Positions 44,264-53,570 of a stretch of 64,000 bases of DNA are shown here, in pieces. The position numbers and the translations under genes are program-made. The notes below the pieces were generated by a model, which worked only from the letters and a program-made list of their open reading frames with translations, made no database searches and was not told the origin of the DNA. How positions within the stretch are numbered: the first letter of the stretch is position 1; every line of letters begins with the position of its first letter. The stretch comes from Chloroflexota bacterium (GTDB taxonomy: Bacteria; Chloroflexota; UBA11872): positions 66,826-130,825 of the forward strand of contig JAPOVQ010000014.1 in the NCBI GenBank assembly GCA_026708035.1, given 5' to 3'.

Positions 44264-45112
44264 CTAAACCAGCAGCGGCGCCAGAAACTGCTGGGCCAGC
44301 AGCAATCCCTTGAGCGCGTCGTGCGTGGGATCGGTCCTGGCGCTCCAGAACGGGTCCTCGTGCTCGACGACCAGCGGACCGTCGTAGCCGATCTCCAGTA
44401 GCGCGGTGATGTAGGCGGGCCAGTCGATCACGCCGAATCCCGGAATCCGAAAGCGATAGGTTCCCTGGCCGATCCGCCCGCGCTCGACGCCGATGACGCC
44501 GAACCGGTAGCGCGCCTCCGGCAGGATTTCGGTGTCCTTGGCGTGCGCGTGGTAGATGCGTGAGCCGAACTCCCGCGCCGCGCGCAAATAGTCGATGCCC
44601 AGCCAGGCCAGGTGCGACGGATCGAAGCACAGCCCCAGCGCCTCGTGCGGGACGGCGTGGAAGATTGCCTCCCAATGCGCCGGGGCATAGGCCAGGTTGC
44701 GGCCGCCGTCGGCCCAGTTCTCCATCACCAGACGCACGCCAACCCGTTGCGCGTGATCCAGCACCGGCGCCACGCCCTCGGCGAAGAGGCGCACGTTGGC
44801 GTCGAACCCCAGGTCCGGCGCCATCTGGTGCCCCAGCCAGGCTATTGAGATGTGCTCGGCGGCGGCGTAGTCCAGCGCCTTTCGGGCCTCGGCCGCTTGC
44901 TCGGTCCGTGTCGCCGCGTCGGTGGCGATGGGCTGGCAAACCATGCCCGTGGTGGACGTCGGTTCCAGGCCGTGGCGCTCGCAGATGGCGCGGGCGTCGG
45001 GCTGGAACAGCGGCACGTCGATGGCCTGATAGCCGTTCGCCGCGCCCCAGCGCACGAACTCCTCAAACTCGATCGGCGGAAAGTGCCCGTTGTGGAAATA
45101 GCCGAGCTTCAC
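44264..45112 (-). CDS. Sugar phosphate isomerase/epimerase (xylose isomerase-like TIM barrel)
   Basis: 282 residues from a GTG. The AP-endonuclease-2-like barrel has all four metal ligands in the expected order: Glu in LVMENWADGGRN, Asp in CFDPSHLAW, His in YHAHAKDTE and Glu in LVVEHEDPFW. Members isomerise or epimerise sugars or inositol derivatives such as 2-keto-myo-inositol. It converges with the binding-protein gene, and the exact substrate is unknown. Confidence 0.9.
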   Translation of the reverse strand: MKLGYFHNGHFPPIEFEEFVRWGAANGYQAIDVPLFQPDARAICERHGLEPTSTTGMVCQPIATDAATRTEQAAEARKALDYAAAEHISIAWLGHQMAPDLGFDANVRLFAEGVAPVLDHAQRVGVRLVMENWADGGRNLAYAPAHWEAIFHAVPHEALGLCFDPSHLAWLGIDYLRAAREFGSRIYHAHAKDTEILPEARYRFGVIGVERGRIGQGTYRFRIPGFGVIDWPAYITALLEIGYDGPLVVEHEDPFWSARTDPTHDALKGLLLAQQFLAPLLV

Positions 45113-45310
45113 GGCGCCCTCGTTCTAGCCCAGAGGTGCGCGATTGTGGGCAGTGCCGCGGGCGATGTCCATGTCGCGATCGCGCCAGCGCAGTTGAGCT
45201 ATGCGGTCCACGAGTGGTGAGTCTGTGGCCGTGTGGCTCGGGGAGATGTGCCTATCCCCTTCGGTAGCCTGCGGTTGCAGGACCTGGTGTGGGACTCATG
45301 AGGAGAGCAC

Positions 45311-46303
45311 GTGAAACCGAATTCGCTCTCGGCGCGCCAGGCGAGTCAGATTCTTGGCGGCGTCGGTGTGTCGGGGCCGATAGGCATCGAGCTGGTTCAC
45401 GAGCGCAATCACGTCTGGCGACTGGTCTGCCAAGCCGGATCGTTCTTTCTGAAGACACATACAAAGTCCTGGTATGCGGCGCATGGCGACTCGCACGCCT
45501 TTCCCGTCATCCACGAGTCTGGCGCCTGGCGATGTCTCGGGGCGCACCGACTCGCAACGCCGGAGGTCGTCGCAGCGGAGATGGGTACTGCCAACCCACT
45601 GGGACGACCGTTCCTATTGACGCGCGAGCTGGCCGGGCAGTCGCTGGGCGCCGTTCTGCGAGAGCGCCCTGCATTCAGCGCACCGCTCAGAGCCGTCGGC
45701 GACTACCTGCGACGGATGCACGCGATTGCGTTCACGTTTCCTGGCTATGTCTCCAGCGAGCGGGGGCCAACCTCGCCCCTGCAGCCTGGCAAGTGGCGGC
45801 ACCGCTGCTGGACAGTCGAATCGCGACAGAAACATGCCCGGGACACGCTTGAGGCAGAGGCCGGCGGGCTCTCTGTGGATGTGCGTGGGCGCATGGAACG
45901 GGCAATCGACTCCATGCCCGACCGCCTGAGGTCAAGCTACGAGCCGCCCCGCTTCGTCCATGGGGATTGCCACGCCAACACGTTCTTTCTCGTCGAGGAC
46001 GGCGACGAATGGCATGTCACCGGGACCGTCGATATGGAAGTGGCATCAGCAGGCGACGCTGGTGAGGACCTCATGAAGCTGTGCGTCGAGCTCGCCGCGC
46101 TGTTGCCGGCATCCGACCGCTGGTGGGAGGCCTTGTTTGACGGCTATGGCGCCACGCCGGAGTTTGACCACATCAAGCTTCGGCTACTTGGAATGGAGCC
46201 TACGGAGTTCGCGTGGATCGACGGGTGGCCAAAGCGCTGGAATGATGTTGCCCAACACATTTTTGACGCCAGATCGTGGAAGCAACTGTTAGATCTGGGA
46301 TAG
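45311..46303 (+). CDS. Aminoglycoside phosphotransferase (APH)-family kinase
   Basis: 330 residues from a GTG, five bases after AGGAG. The kinase-like fold has a VWRLVCQAGSFFLKTHT segment with the ATP-site Lys, RFVHGDCHANTFF with the catalytic Asp, and GTVDMEVASAGDAGEDLMKL with the metal-binding Asp. Members phosphorylate small molecules (homoserine, choline, macrolides, aminoglycosides); nothing in the context identifies the substrate, and resistance should not be assumed. Confidence 0.87.
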   Translation: MKPNSLSARQASQILGGVGVSGPIGIELVHERNHVWRLVCQAGSFFLKTHTKSWYAAHGDSHAFPVIHESGAWRCLGAHRLATPEVVAAEMGTANPLGRPFLLTRELAGQSLGAVLRERPAFSAPLRAVGDYLRRMHAIAFTFPGYVSSERGPTSPLQPGKWRHRCWTVESRQKHARDTLEAEAGGLSVDVRGRMERAIDSMPDRLRSSYEPPRFVHGDCHANTFFLVEDGDEWHVTGTVDMEVASAGDAGEDLMKLCVELAALLPASDRWWEALFDGYGATPEFDHIKLRLLGMEPTEFAWIDGWPKRWNDVAQHIFDARSWKQLLDLG

Positions 46304-46416
46304 CCGCGCCGAGGCGACCGCTCTTTTCCCGCACTTCATTATAGCCCCGGTTTTCCGAATCCTCGGCGGGAATCGGCACTGACGGCGGCGGCGATTGCCG
46401 TCACAGTGTTGGGGTC

Positions 46417-48228
46417 GTGAGGCCGTGGACAACTGAACCCAGAATCGCCGCCAACCTAGAAACATCCAGAGATTCCGAATCGGCCGCCATCGTGCGGCAA
46501 GAGCTCCGGCGACGCTGGCGCGCTGTGGCGCTTGCGTCGGGGCTCATGGTGGGTGGCGCGGCCGCCAGCATCGTTCCGGCGCTGCTGGTCGCCGCGCTGA
46601 TCGATCACGCCCTGCCCGGCGGCGACCTCGGCTTAGCGGCGGTGCTCGCCGCCGGGATGGCCGGAGCGGGCCTCGCGCTGCTCGTTCTGTCGTCTATTGA
46701 GAGCTACATGCGGGCCTCGATCGGCGAAGCCGTGTCGCAGCGCCTCCGCCGGAAGGCATTCGACTGCGTCTCGTCCGCCGAACTCGTCGAGCTCGAGCAG
46801 ATGCCCTCGCAGCAGCTCGTGTTTCGACTCACCAGGTCATGCGGGCGCATCGGCGAGATGTATGTATCGGAGTCGTTGCTCCCCGCGGCCTCTCACACAC
46901 TGCTGCTGGTCGCCGCGCTGGCGGCCATGTTCGTCATCGCCTGGCCGCTGGGACTCATGGCCGTCGTGGTGATTCCAGTCCTGGCGCTTGGCGTCGGCCG
47001 CCTCGGATCACTTTCCACGCGTCTCGACCGAGAGTTCTTTGGGCATCTCGAGCGCGGTCAAGGATTCCTTCAGGAGGTGCTTGCCGGCATTCGCGTGGTC
47101 CGCGTGTTCGACGCCACGGCGCACGAGCGCCGGCGATGGCTTGACTGGATCCACGAGCACTGGCGCGCCAAGGCCAAAACGGTCGCCCTGCACGATGTGG
47201 TGATTGCCCGCATCGGTCCGGCCGCACAGGCGCTCGTCACCGCGGCGGCATTTGGATTTGGCGCCGTCCTCATCGCCGGCGACCACCTGTCGCTCGGCGG
47301 GCTGATCGCGGCGGCGGCGCTGGCGCCTCGGGCCTATGTGTCCGTGCAGCGCCTGCTGACGCTCCAGGGAAACCGGGCGCGCATCGACGCGGAGTATGAG
47401 CGCGTGGATGCCCTGTTCGGCCTGGCCCCGGAGCGAGTCGGCGGCAGGACACCGCCGCGGCTGCCGGCGGCTGATTCGGGATCTCGGATTGAGTTTCGGG
47501 ATGTCACATTCCGCTACGCGCGGGAAGACGCGGGCGTCTTTGGCGTCTCGTTCTCGGTCCAGCCGGGTGAGTTCCTCGGCATCGTGGGGGAAACCGGCAG
47601 CGGCAAGTCGACGCTGCTGGATCTCATGGTCGGCTTCTATGCGCCGCATGAGGGAGCGGTGCATGTCGATGGGGTCGACGCGCGCGAGATCGATCTCTCG
47701 TGGCTGCGCCGGCAGGTCGGCTTTGTGCCTCAGGAGCCCAAGCTGTGGGACGCGACCATCGCCGACAATATCCGCTACCCGACGGGCACGGCCGGTGACG
47801 CGGAGTTGCGGCAGGCGCTGCGGGACGCCCAGCTCGACGACTTCCTCGCCAGACTGCCGCAAGGGCTCGAGACCATTGTTGGCGAGCTGGGCCACGGTAT
47901 TTCCGCCGGCGAGAGGCAACGGATCGCCATCGCACGAGCGCTGCTGCGCGACCCGCGCCTGCTCATTCTGGACGAAGCCACGGCCTCGTTGGACGCGGCT
48001 ACCGAGCGAGACCTGCGACTCGCGCTCGCATCGTCACGGCGCGGCCGCACCCTGATCGTCGTCACCCACCGCATCGAAACGGTGATGGGCGCGGATCGAA
48101 TCGTCGTGATGGACCGCGGCCGGGTGCTGGAGCAGGGGACGCCAGACGAGCTGCTCCAAGCCAGCGGCCGGTTCGCCGGCTTGCGCCGGGCTCAGACAAC
48201 GGACGAGGCAGCGGATCGGCCGGGCTAG
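46417..48228 (+). CDS. ABC transporter, fused permease-ATPase (half exporter)
   Basis: 603 residues from a GTG. Six TM helices occupy about residues 35-325 in the ABC-B (MsbA/MDR-type) arrangement, followed by a nucleotide-binding domain (about 350-595): Walker A GETGSGKST, Q-loop FVPQEPKLW, signature ISAGERQR in place of the usual LSGGQ, Walker B LLILDEATASLD and H-loop in VVTHRIE. Such half transporters function as dimers and export lipids, peptides or drugs. No second half gene is adjacent, suggesting a homodimer. Confidence 0.93.
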   Translation: MRPWTTEPRIAANLETSRDSESAAIVRQELRRRWRAVALASGLMVGGAAASIVPALLVAALIDHALPGGDLGLAAVLAAGMAGAGLALLVLSSIESYMRASIGEAVSQRLRRKAFDCVSSAELVELEQMPSQQLVFRLTRSCGRIGEMYVSESLLPAASHTLLLVAALAAMFVIAWPLGLMAVVVIPVLALGVGRLGSLSTRLDREFFGHLERGQGFLQEVLAGIRVVRVFDATAHERRRWLDWIHEHWRAKAKTVALHDVVIARIGPAAQALVTAAAFGFGAVLIAGDHLSLGGLIAAAALAPRAYVSVQRLLTLQGNRARIDAEYERVDALFGLAPERVGGRTPPRLPAADSGSRIEFRDVTFRYAREDAGVFGVSFSVQPGEFLGIVGETGSGKSTLLDLMVGFYAPHEGAVHVDGVDAREIDLSWLRRQVGFVPQEPKLWDATIADNIRYPTGTAGDAELRQALRDAQLDDFLARLPQGLETIVGELGHGISAGERQRIAIARALLRDPRLLILDEATASLDAATERDLRLALASSRRGRTLIVVTHRIETVMGADRIVVMDRGRVLEQGTPDELLQASGRFAGLRRAQTTDEAADRPG

Positions 48229-48321
48229 TACAGACCAGGCTCAGCCCAAAGCGCCCCCGTTCTTGCGCCGCTAGCGGCCGGAAGCCCACCTGGCTCCCAC
48301 GGCGGCTCGCGAGCAATCTCC

Positions 48322-49149
48322 CTACACGGACGCTTGTTGACCGGCGTCGCGAGGCTTGCTGGCAACGAGAAGATACGAGCCCGGGAGTTTTTGAAGACGC
48401 TCCAGATCGTCGCCGAAGCGCCAGGCAGCCGTACTTGGAAACTCTGTCAAGCGTTCAACTCGGAGCCCGGCCTGCGCCACGCTGGTGACGATGTCGCCCA
48501 GGGGCCAGGTCCAATCCCACTTCGTCTCAGGGGCGTCTTTGGCGCCGGGGAAATGGCACCACCCTGTGGACGCTTCGGGCCGCCGGTCGAAGTAATCCGC
48601 CGCGATTGTGATCGCCCCCTCCCGCACCTCGACGCGGGCGATGACCGGATGCTCCTCGCGCACGATGAGCCGTCCCGAGGGTTTGAGCAGACCGTGGATC
48701 GTCGCCGCCCAGCGGTCGAGGTCTGGCAGCCAAACGAGGGCGCCGCCGCCCGTGTAGACGATGTCAAACGACGCCGGGCGGAGCAGATCGCGAGGAAGCG
48801 CAAAGACGTCCGCGGCCACGAAGTCAGCCGGTATCCCGGCGGCTGCGGCCTTGGCGGTGGCCAGCTCGACCTGCTTCGAGCTGATGTCGACACCAGTCAC
48901 CTCGGCGCCGACATTCGCCCACGAGAGCGCCTCTTCCCCGCTCCCGCACTGCAAATGGCACAGCCGCAGTCCCCGGACGTCGCCGGCGGCCTCCCGATCG
49001 CGCTTGTCGAGCACTGACCCGCCCTCGGCAAAGAAGTCCGCCGCCGGCCAAATCTTCTGGCGCTTGTCCGCAATTGCGTCCCAGGCGACGCGATTCGCGG
49101 CGGTGTAGGGGTTGCCGGGATCGCCGGATCCGTCCGGCACGGTGCTCAC
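48322..49149 (-). CDS. Class I SAM-dependent methyltransferase
   Basis: 275 residues from a GTG at 49149 (another at 49140). LRLCHLQCGSGEEALSWANVG is the SAM-binding loop and GVDISSKQVELA carries the acidic residue; DIVYTGGGALVWLPDLDRW follows as motif IV. The C-terminal half includes aromatic W-C-H-F-P and WDWTWPLGDIV, suggesting a small hydrophobic acceptor. It is 25 bp after the TauD-like gene on the same strand, so probably in one transcript. Confidence 0.9.
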   Translation of the reverse strand: MSTVPDGSGDPGNPYTAANRVAWDAIADKRQKIWPAADFFAEGGSVLDKRDREAAGDVRGLRLCHLQCGSGEEALSWANVGAEVTGVDISSKQVELATAKAAAAGIPADFVAADVFALPRDLLRPASFDIVYTGGGALVWLPDLDRWAATIHGLLKPSGRLIVREEHPVIARVEVREGAITIAADYFDRRPEASTGWCHFPGAKDAPETKWDWTWPLGDIVTSVAQAGLRVERLTEFPSTAAWRFGDDLERLQKLPGSYLLVASKPRDAGQQASV

Positions 49150-49174
49150 GCGAGATGCACCCAGCAGCCGGTGG

Positions 49175-50029
49175 TCAGACCGGCAGGTCGCCCTGAATCG
49201 TGGTGCGGTGCATGTGGCGCGTGTATTTCGGGTCGAATGCCGTGGCTTGGTGCAGGGTGCAGCGGTTGTCCCAAAACACAATGTCGTGCAGCCGCCACAC
49301 GTGCCGGTAGACGAACTCAGGTTGCGTGGCGTGGTCGTTGAGCTCTTGCAGCAGCGCCTGGCCCTCGGCGTCGTCCATGCCGTCGATCCCGGCAACGAGC
49401 GACGGGCTCACGTACAGCGCCTTGCGACCGGTTTCCGGATGCGTGCGCACCAACGGATGTATGGCCGTGGGCACCTTGGCCGCCTGCTCCGCGGTAAGCG
49501 TGGGCCGCTCCATTGCGGATTCCTGAAACCGGCGATTGATGAAGTCGGCGTAGGAGTGCCGCAGGCGGAGCCCGCTGATCCGCTCCTTCATTTCGGGCGA
49601 CAGCGTCTCGTAGGCCGAGTAGAGGTTGGCGTATAGCGTGTCGCCGCCGGTCGGCGGGATTTCTAGCGCGTAGAGCAACGATCCCAGCGAGGGGAGCCGC
49701 ATGTAGGACAGGTCGCTATGCCACTCGCGCCCCGCGTCTTGCAGCCCGACGGGCACACCGTTCACGTGCTTGTTGGACAGCACCAGGACCTCGGGCTGCT
49801 CGGGCAGCAGGAACTGGTTCAACACGTGCAGCTCGAGCTTGCCGAACCGGCCGCTGAACGCCGCGTGGTCCGCCGGCGAGATCTGCTGGTCGCGGATGAC
49901 TACCACGTTGTGATCCAGTAACGCCCGGTGGATCGTCTGGAACTGCTCGTCGTCGTCCGGCTGTGTGAGATCGGCGCCAATGACTTCGGCGCCGAGGGCG
50001 GGCGAAATCGGCCTGACCTCGATCGCCAT
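49175..50029 (-). CDS. TauD/TfdA-family Fe(II)/2-oxoglutarate dioxygenase
   Basis: 284 residues from the ATG at 50029. The H-x-D iron ligands are in EWHSDLSYM and the distal His in DNRCTLHQATAFDP; the 2-oxoglutarate Arg is in KYTRHMHRTTI. Members couple 2-oxoglutarate decarboxylation to hydroxylation of taurine, aryloxyacetates, sulfate esters or similar compounds. With the sialidase-like and PhyH genes nearby it forms part of a run of oxygenase and glycan genes on the minus strand. Confidence 0.93.
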   Translation of the reverse strand: MAIEVRPISPALGAEVIGADLTQPDDDEQFQTIHRALLDHNVVVIRDQQISPADHAAFSGRFGKLELHVLNQFLLPEQPEVLVLSNKHVNGVPVGLQDAGREWHSDLSYMRLPSLGSLLYALEIPPTGGDTLYANLYSAYETLSPEMKERISGLRLRHSYADFINRRFQESAMERPTLTAEQAAKVPTAIHPLVRTHPETGRKALYVSPSLVAGIDGMDDAEGQALLQELNDHATQPEFVYRHVWRLHDIVFWDNRCTLHQATAFDPKYTRHMHRTTIQGDLPV

Positions 50030-50113
50030 GGCGCCATCTCGATTTCGGGGAGCCCCCGCGCGTTCCGCGGGAATTGGGGCGCCAATCGTAGCAGCGCCCC
50101 GCCGAAATCCGGG

Positions 50114-51409
50114 CTACCCCGAGGGCGCCGTCAACGGGGCCAGCAGTTCATCGGTGATGTAACGTCCCAGGCCGAAGATCTTGCGATCGGCGTACCACAG
50201 GATGCGCTCGCCGCTGTGCTCCGTGACGCTGGCGTACATCGAGAGCCACTTCATGTAGAAGGGAAACACCCCGATGTTCTGCGTGTCGAAGAGCAACTGG
50301 GGCTGGCTGAACCAGATTGGCTGGTGGGCGTCGGGCCGGAACTCGCCCACGGCGATGAACTGTGGGCGACGCGCATGAAAGTCGCGTGGTCCGCGGCCGC
50401 CGAATCCGTGCCCGTCGTGGTTTTGCAGCATGAGCAGAAACCGGCCGTCGTCCAGCGCAAAGATGGGGCATGGCGAGACGGGATTGAGCATGGGCCGGCC
50501 ATCGTCGCGATTCAGCAGCGGCTCCGTCGGGCGCCAGGTGACGCCGTCGTCGGTCGAAACCGTGTACCAGATCTGCCCCGTCGCCGTGCGCGCCACGGTG
50601 AACAGGCGGCCGTCCGGCAGCAGCACTGCGCTCGGCTCCTCGCAGTATGAGTAGTTCCGCGAGGCCTCCGGCTCGTAGGGCACGGGCACGCGAATGGCCG
50701 TGTCGTCGTCTTGCAGCCACGTGATCTCGACGTCGCGCGGATGCGGTGACTCATCGATGTTCTCGAACCGCATGAACTCCGCCTGGCTGTCGCGGCGGGA
50801 CATGGTGAAGTCGTCCTCGCGGCGCGCGGTCTTGACGTACGAATTCGTCCAGCGGGTGAAGCCGATGATTGGGCGATCCTTCGCGTCGCGGATCGGCTTT
50901 TGCCACACCACGCAGTTGGCGCCGATGGAGCGATCCGGATGGTCGTTCGCGCTCGAGCGATAGGGAATCACGACCTCCCCATCGATCCAGGATCGGCCGT
51001 CGTCGTCCGAGTACTTGCAGCGCAGAAAGCTAGTCTGATAGCTGTCGCCGATGGCGCGACCGTGGTTGTAGAAGCAGTAGATGCGCCCGCGCCGGCTGAT
51101 GACCGGAAACCCGAAGGCGCTCACCTGCCCGGGCTTGGCCCCCGGACCGTCGATAACGCCCACCGGCGACCACGTCCGGCCACCGTCGGCGCTGCGTGAG
51201 TACGCCACCCGATAGTCGGCCCCGTGCGGTTGGCTGGCTAACGCGAAGATCGCCAACAGGTCGCCGCCCGGCGTGACCTCCACCAGGACGTGGTCCACCG
51301 CCTCGATCCAGTACGAGGGCTCCTTGGGCAGATAGAGCACCAGGTCGGGGTCGGTGCGCCGCCAGTCCTCGCTGAAGCACTCGTGGTCGCCAGGGATTGT
51401 CTTTGTCAT
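50114..51409 (-). CDS. Sialidase/BNR-repeat family protein (predicted exo-glycosidase)
   Basis: 431 residues. Asp-box repeats mark a six-bladed propeller: YSRSADGGRTWSP, CKYSDDDGRSWI and STDDGVTWRP, with RLFTVARTATGQIWYT before the third. The family includes sialidases and related exo-glycosidases or non-enzymatic propellers. No signal peptide is evident, and I could not identify a full Arg triad, so sialic acid is only one possible substrate. Confidence 0.8.
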   Translation of the reverse strand: MTKTIPGDHECFSEDWRRTDPDLVLYLPKEPSYWIEAVDHVLVEVTPGGDLLAIFALASQPHGADYRVAYSRSADGGRTWSPVGVIDGPGAKPGQVSAFGFPVISRRGRIYCFYNHGRAIGDSYQTSFLRCKYSDDDGRSWIDGEVVIPYRSSANDHPDRSIGANCVVWQKPIRDAKDRPIIGFTRWTNSYVKTARREDDFTMSRRDSQAEFMRFENIDESPHPRDVEITWLQDDDTAIRVPVPYEPEASRNYSYCEEPSAVLLPDGRLFTVARTATGQIWYTVSTDDGVTWRPTEPLLNRDDGRPMLNPVSPCPIFALDDGRFLLMLQNHDGHGFGGRGPRDFHARRPQFIAVGEFRPDAHQPIWFSQPQLLFDTQNIGVFPFYMKWLSMYASVTEHSGERILWYADRKIFGLGRYITDELLAPLTAPSG

Positions 51410-51505
51410 TGATTCACCAATGCCGGCTTGTCGCTGTGGCCGTGCTCACAGCCTAGCGGCATGCGGAGGCAACCGCCTTCGTCGATCGCGGGAGCGGCAC
51501 GCGGG

Positions 51506-52354
51506 CTAGCTGCGGGACGGCTCGCTCATCTCCTGGCGGGCCTGGCGGACAAGCTCAGGCAGATGGCCGTCATTGGCCAGCCGCTGCTCCAGGTGCCGCA
51601 TCCGGCGCGGACCCGCCGTGCGAATCATCACGTCGCCGTACGCTCGCTCGGCCCAGAACCTGACCATCGTCGCAATGTCCTCTCGCAGCTCGTCCACGTC
51701 GTCGTCACGGAAGCGCTGGGACATATTGATGGTGAACATGCGCCGGCGGGTTCCGCCGCCGAACGCCGCGTGCTTCAGGTCGTGAATGAACAGCACCATG
51801 TCACCCGGTTGCGATTCCAGCGCCACCGCGGGCATGTCGCGGCCCGCGACGCCCAGTTGCTCGTCGACCGTTGCCGACCGACTGCTCGGCATGATCCGCT
51901 GCAGCGACTCGGCATAGCCGTCACCGCGATGATGGCTGCCGGGAATCACCCGCAGGCATCCCGAGTCTCGCGTGACGGGATCCAGGTAGAACGCAATCTT
52001 GATTGAGCGGTATTTCGAGCCGGCGAACCCGTCCGAGTGCCAGCGCGTGTCGCCCACGTAGAAGTTGCCGTCGCTCCCGTTGTAGTTGTAGTCATCGCCA
52101 AGCAACGCGCTGACGACACCGTCCACCCGCGGGTCGTCCAGCAGCGCGCTCAGATATTCGCTCTGGTCGATGAACGGCACCAGGGCCGACCGGCGCTCAT
52201 GATCGTGCGCCTGTCGGTTGTGGCCGCCGCCGTGATCCGCCCACACCCGTTCAAACTCCTCGGTGATCTTTTCGGCTTCGTGGGCGAAGGCTCCCGGAAA
52301 GACCAGGTAGCCGAAGGTCTCGAAGAACGACAATTGCTGGTCGGAGAGCGTCAT
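51506..52354 (-). CDS. Phytanoyl-CoA dioxygenase (PhyH)-family protein
   Basis: 282 residues from the ATG at 52354. LSFFETFGYLVFPGAF is the typical N-terminus. The iron ligands are His and Asp in RWHSDGFAG and the distal His in FIHDLKHAAFGG. GCLRVIPGSHHRG is the conserved strand of the jelly-roll. PhyH-family oxygenases hydroxylate lipids, amino acids and natural products; the substrate here is unknown. A second member is at 53563-54327. Confidence 0.92.
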   Translation of the reverse strand: MTLSDQQLSFFETFGYLVFPGAFAHEAEKITEEFERVWADHGGGHNRQAHDHERRSALVPFIDQSEYLSALLDDPRVDGVVSALLGDDYNYNGSDGNFYVGDTRWHSDGFAGSKYRSIKIAFYLDPVTRDSGCLRVIPGSHHRGDGYAESLQRIMPSSRSATVDEQLGVAGRDMPAVALESQPGDMVLFIHDLKHAAFGGGTRRRMFTINMSQRFRDDDVDELREDIATMVRFWAERAYGDVMIRTAGPRRMRHLEQRLANDGHLPELVRQARQEMSEPSRS

Positions 52355-52426
52355 GGCGCCGACCCTTCATCCAGGCGACCGCACGGAGTCAATTCTAGCG
52401 GCGAGCAGGCCATATGGACCGCGGAA

Positions 52427-52996
52427 TCACGCCTCGGTTCTGTCGTCACGCGCTCGCCGCGCCCGCTCCAAGACTCCCTCCACGAACGCCTCTTTCCCCG
52501 CCGTGTACTCGCCCCGGCTGTTGGGAAGTCTCCGCGCCAGGCCAAGCTTCAGTTGCTGGTACTCCGCCGCTACGTCCGGATGGCTGCGCACGTACTCGCG
52601 GAAGAGCAGCATCGCCTCCCATTGGGGGTGGGTCACCTCGAGCATATGCAGCTGGTGCGTGCGGCGGCCCTGCGCATTGAGCCGACGAAAGAAGTGCCGC
52701 CGCGGCATGCCGCGCTCGCCGCGAAACTCCCATCCGATTTCGGCCAACGGCCCGAAGGTGACTCGGGCCTCGTCCCAATCGCGGACCCCGACCAGGATGT
52801 CGATGGTCGGCTTTCCAGCCATGCCCGGAATGGCGGTGCTGCCTGCGTGCTCGATGCGCAGGACGTGTTGACCGATGCACGCGGCAATCTCCGCGCGTTC
52901 CCGCTCGTACATGGCCGGCCACTCTGGATCGTAGGGAACGACAGCCAGGCGCGTCTCCGCCGGCACGCGAACGATCGGGCGTTTCGCCTCAGCCAT
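52427..52996 (-). CDS. GrpB/UPF0157 family protein
   Basis: 189 residues from the ATG at 52996. VVPYDPEWPAMYERERAEI, then RIEHAGSTAIPGMAGKPTID and ILVGVRDW, define the GrpB (UPF0157) nucleotidyltransferase-like fold, where G-S-T and the D-I-L segment form the presumed nucleotide site. The biochemical role is not established. Its start overlaps the end of the paralog at 52989-53570 by eight bases. Confidence 0.92.
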   Translation of the reverse strand: MAEAKRPIVRVPAETRLAVVPYDPEWPAMYERERAEIAACIGQHVLRIEHAGSTAIPGMAGKPTIDILVGVRDWDEARVTFGPLAEIGWEFRGERGMPRRHFFRRLNAQGRRTHQLHMLEVTHPQWEAMLLFREYVRSHPDVAAEYQQLKLGLARRLPNSRGEYTAGKEAFVEGVLERARRARDDRTEA

Positions 52997-53570
52997 CCGT
53001 TGTGGGGCAAGTGCCGCGTGCCCGCTCGAGAACTCCCTGGATGAACGGCGCTTTCGCCTCCTGGTAGCCGGGCCCGTCAAGGTTTCTGCGCGCGAGATCA
53101 AGTTTGAGGCGTTCGTAATCAGCCGCGGCATTGGGATGGCCGCGGAGGTAGTTGCGAAACGACAGCATGGACTCACACTCCGGGTGCGTCACCTCGAGCA
53201 TGTGCAGGTGGTGCGTGCGGCGCCCGCTCACGGCGCCCCGGCGAAAATAGTGCCGGCGCGGGATGCCGTGCTCGCCAACGTATCCCCATCCGATGTCGGT
53301 TAGCGGCGCAATGGTGATCTTGGCTTCGTCCCAATCGCGCACGCCCACAAGAATGTCAATCGTTGGCTTGGCAGCCAGTCCAGGAATGGACGTGCTGCCA
53401 ACGTGTTCGATTCGCAGGGTGTGCTGGCCGATACACGCGACAAGCTCCGCGCGCGCCTTCTCATACATGGCTGGCCATTGCGGGTCGTAGGGCTTGAGGA
53501 CTACACCCTCTTTGATGTGCACCCACTTCCCCCGACCGTTCCTAGACGCGGAGCGTGCCGGCTCAGCCAT
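52989..53570 (-). CDS. GrpB/UPF0157 family protein, paralog
   Basis: 193 residues from the ATG at 53570. VLKPYDPQWPAMYEKARAEL, RIEHVGSTSIPGLAAKPTID and ILVGVRDWDEAK match the downstream paralog closely. Its start overlaps the stop of the PhyH gene by eight bases and its stop overlaps the next GrpB start, so the three are translationally coupled. Confidence 0.92.
   Translation of the reverse strand: MAEPARSASRNGRGKWVHIKEGVVLKPYDPQWPAMYEKARAELVACIGQHTLRIEHVGSTSIPGLAAKPTIDILVGVRDWDEAKITIAPLTDIGWGYVGEHGIPRRHYFRRGAVSGRRTHHLHMLEVTHPECESMLSFRNYLRGHPNAAADYERLKLDLARRNLDGPGYQEAKAPFIQGVLERARGTCPTTDG

Noticed and set aside
43167-44939. A 590-codon open frame on the minus strand
   Set aside because: It lies antisense to the binding-protein gene and in another frame of the sugar-isomerase gene. 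Both of those have clear family motifs, and this frame is Arg/Gly-rich in the way of shadow frames in high-GC DNA.
45311-46303. Antibiotic-resistance gene
   Set aside because: The fold is APH-like, but this family phosphorylates many metabolites and nothing nearby indicates resistance.
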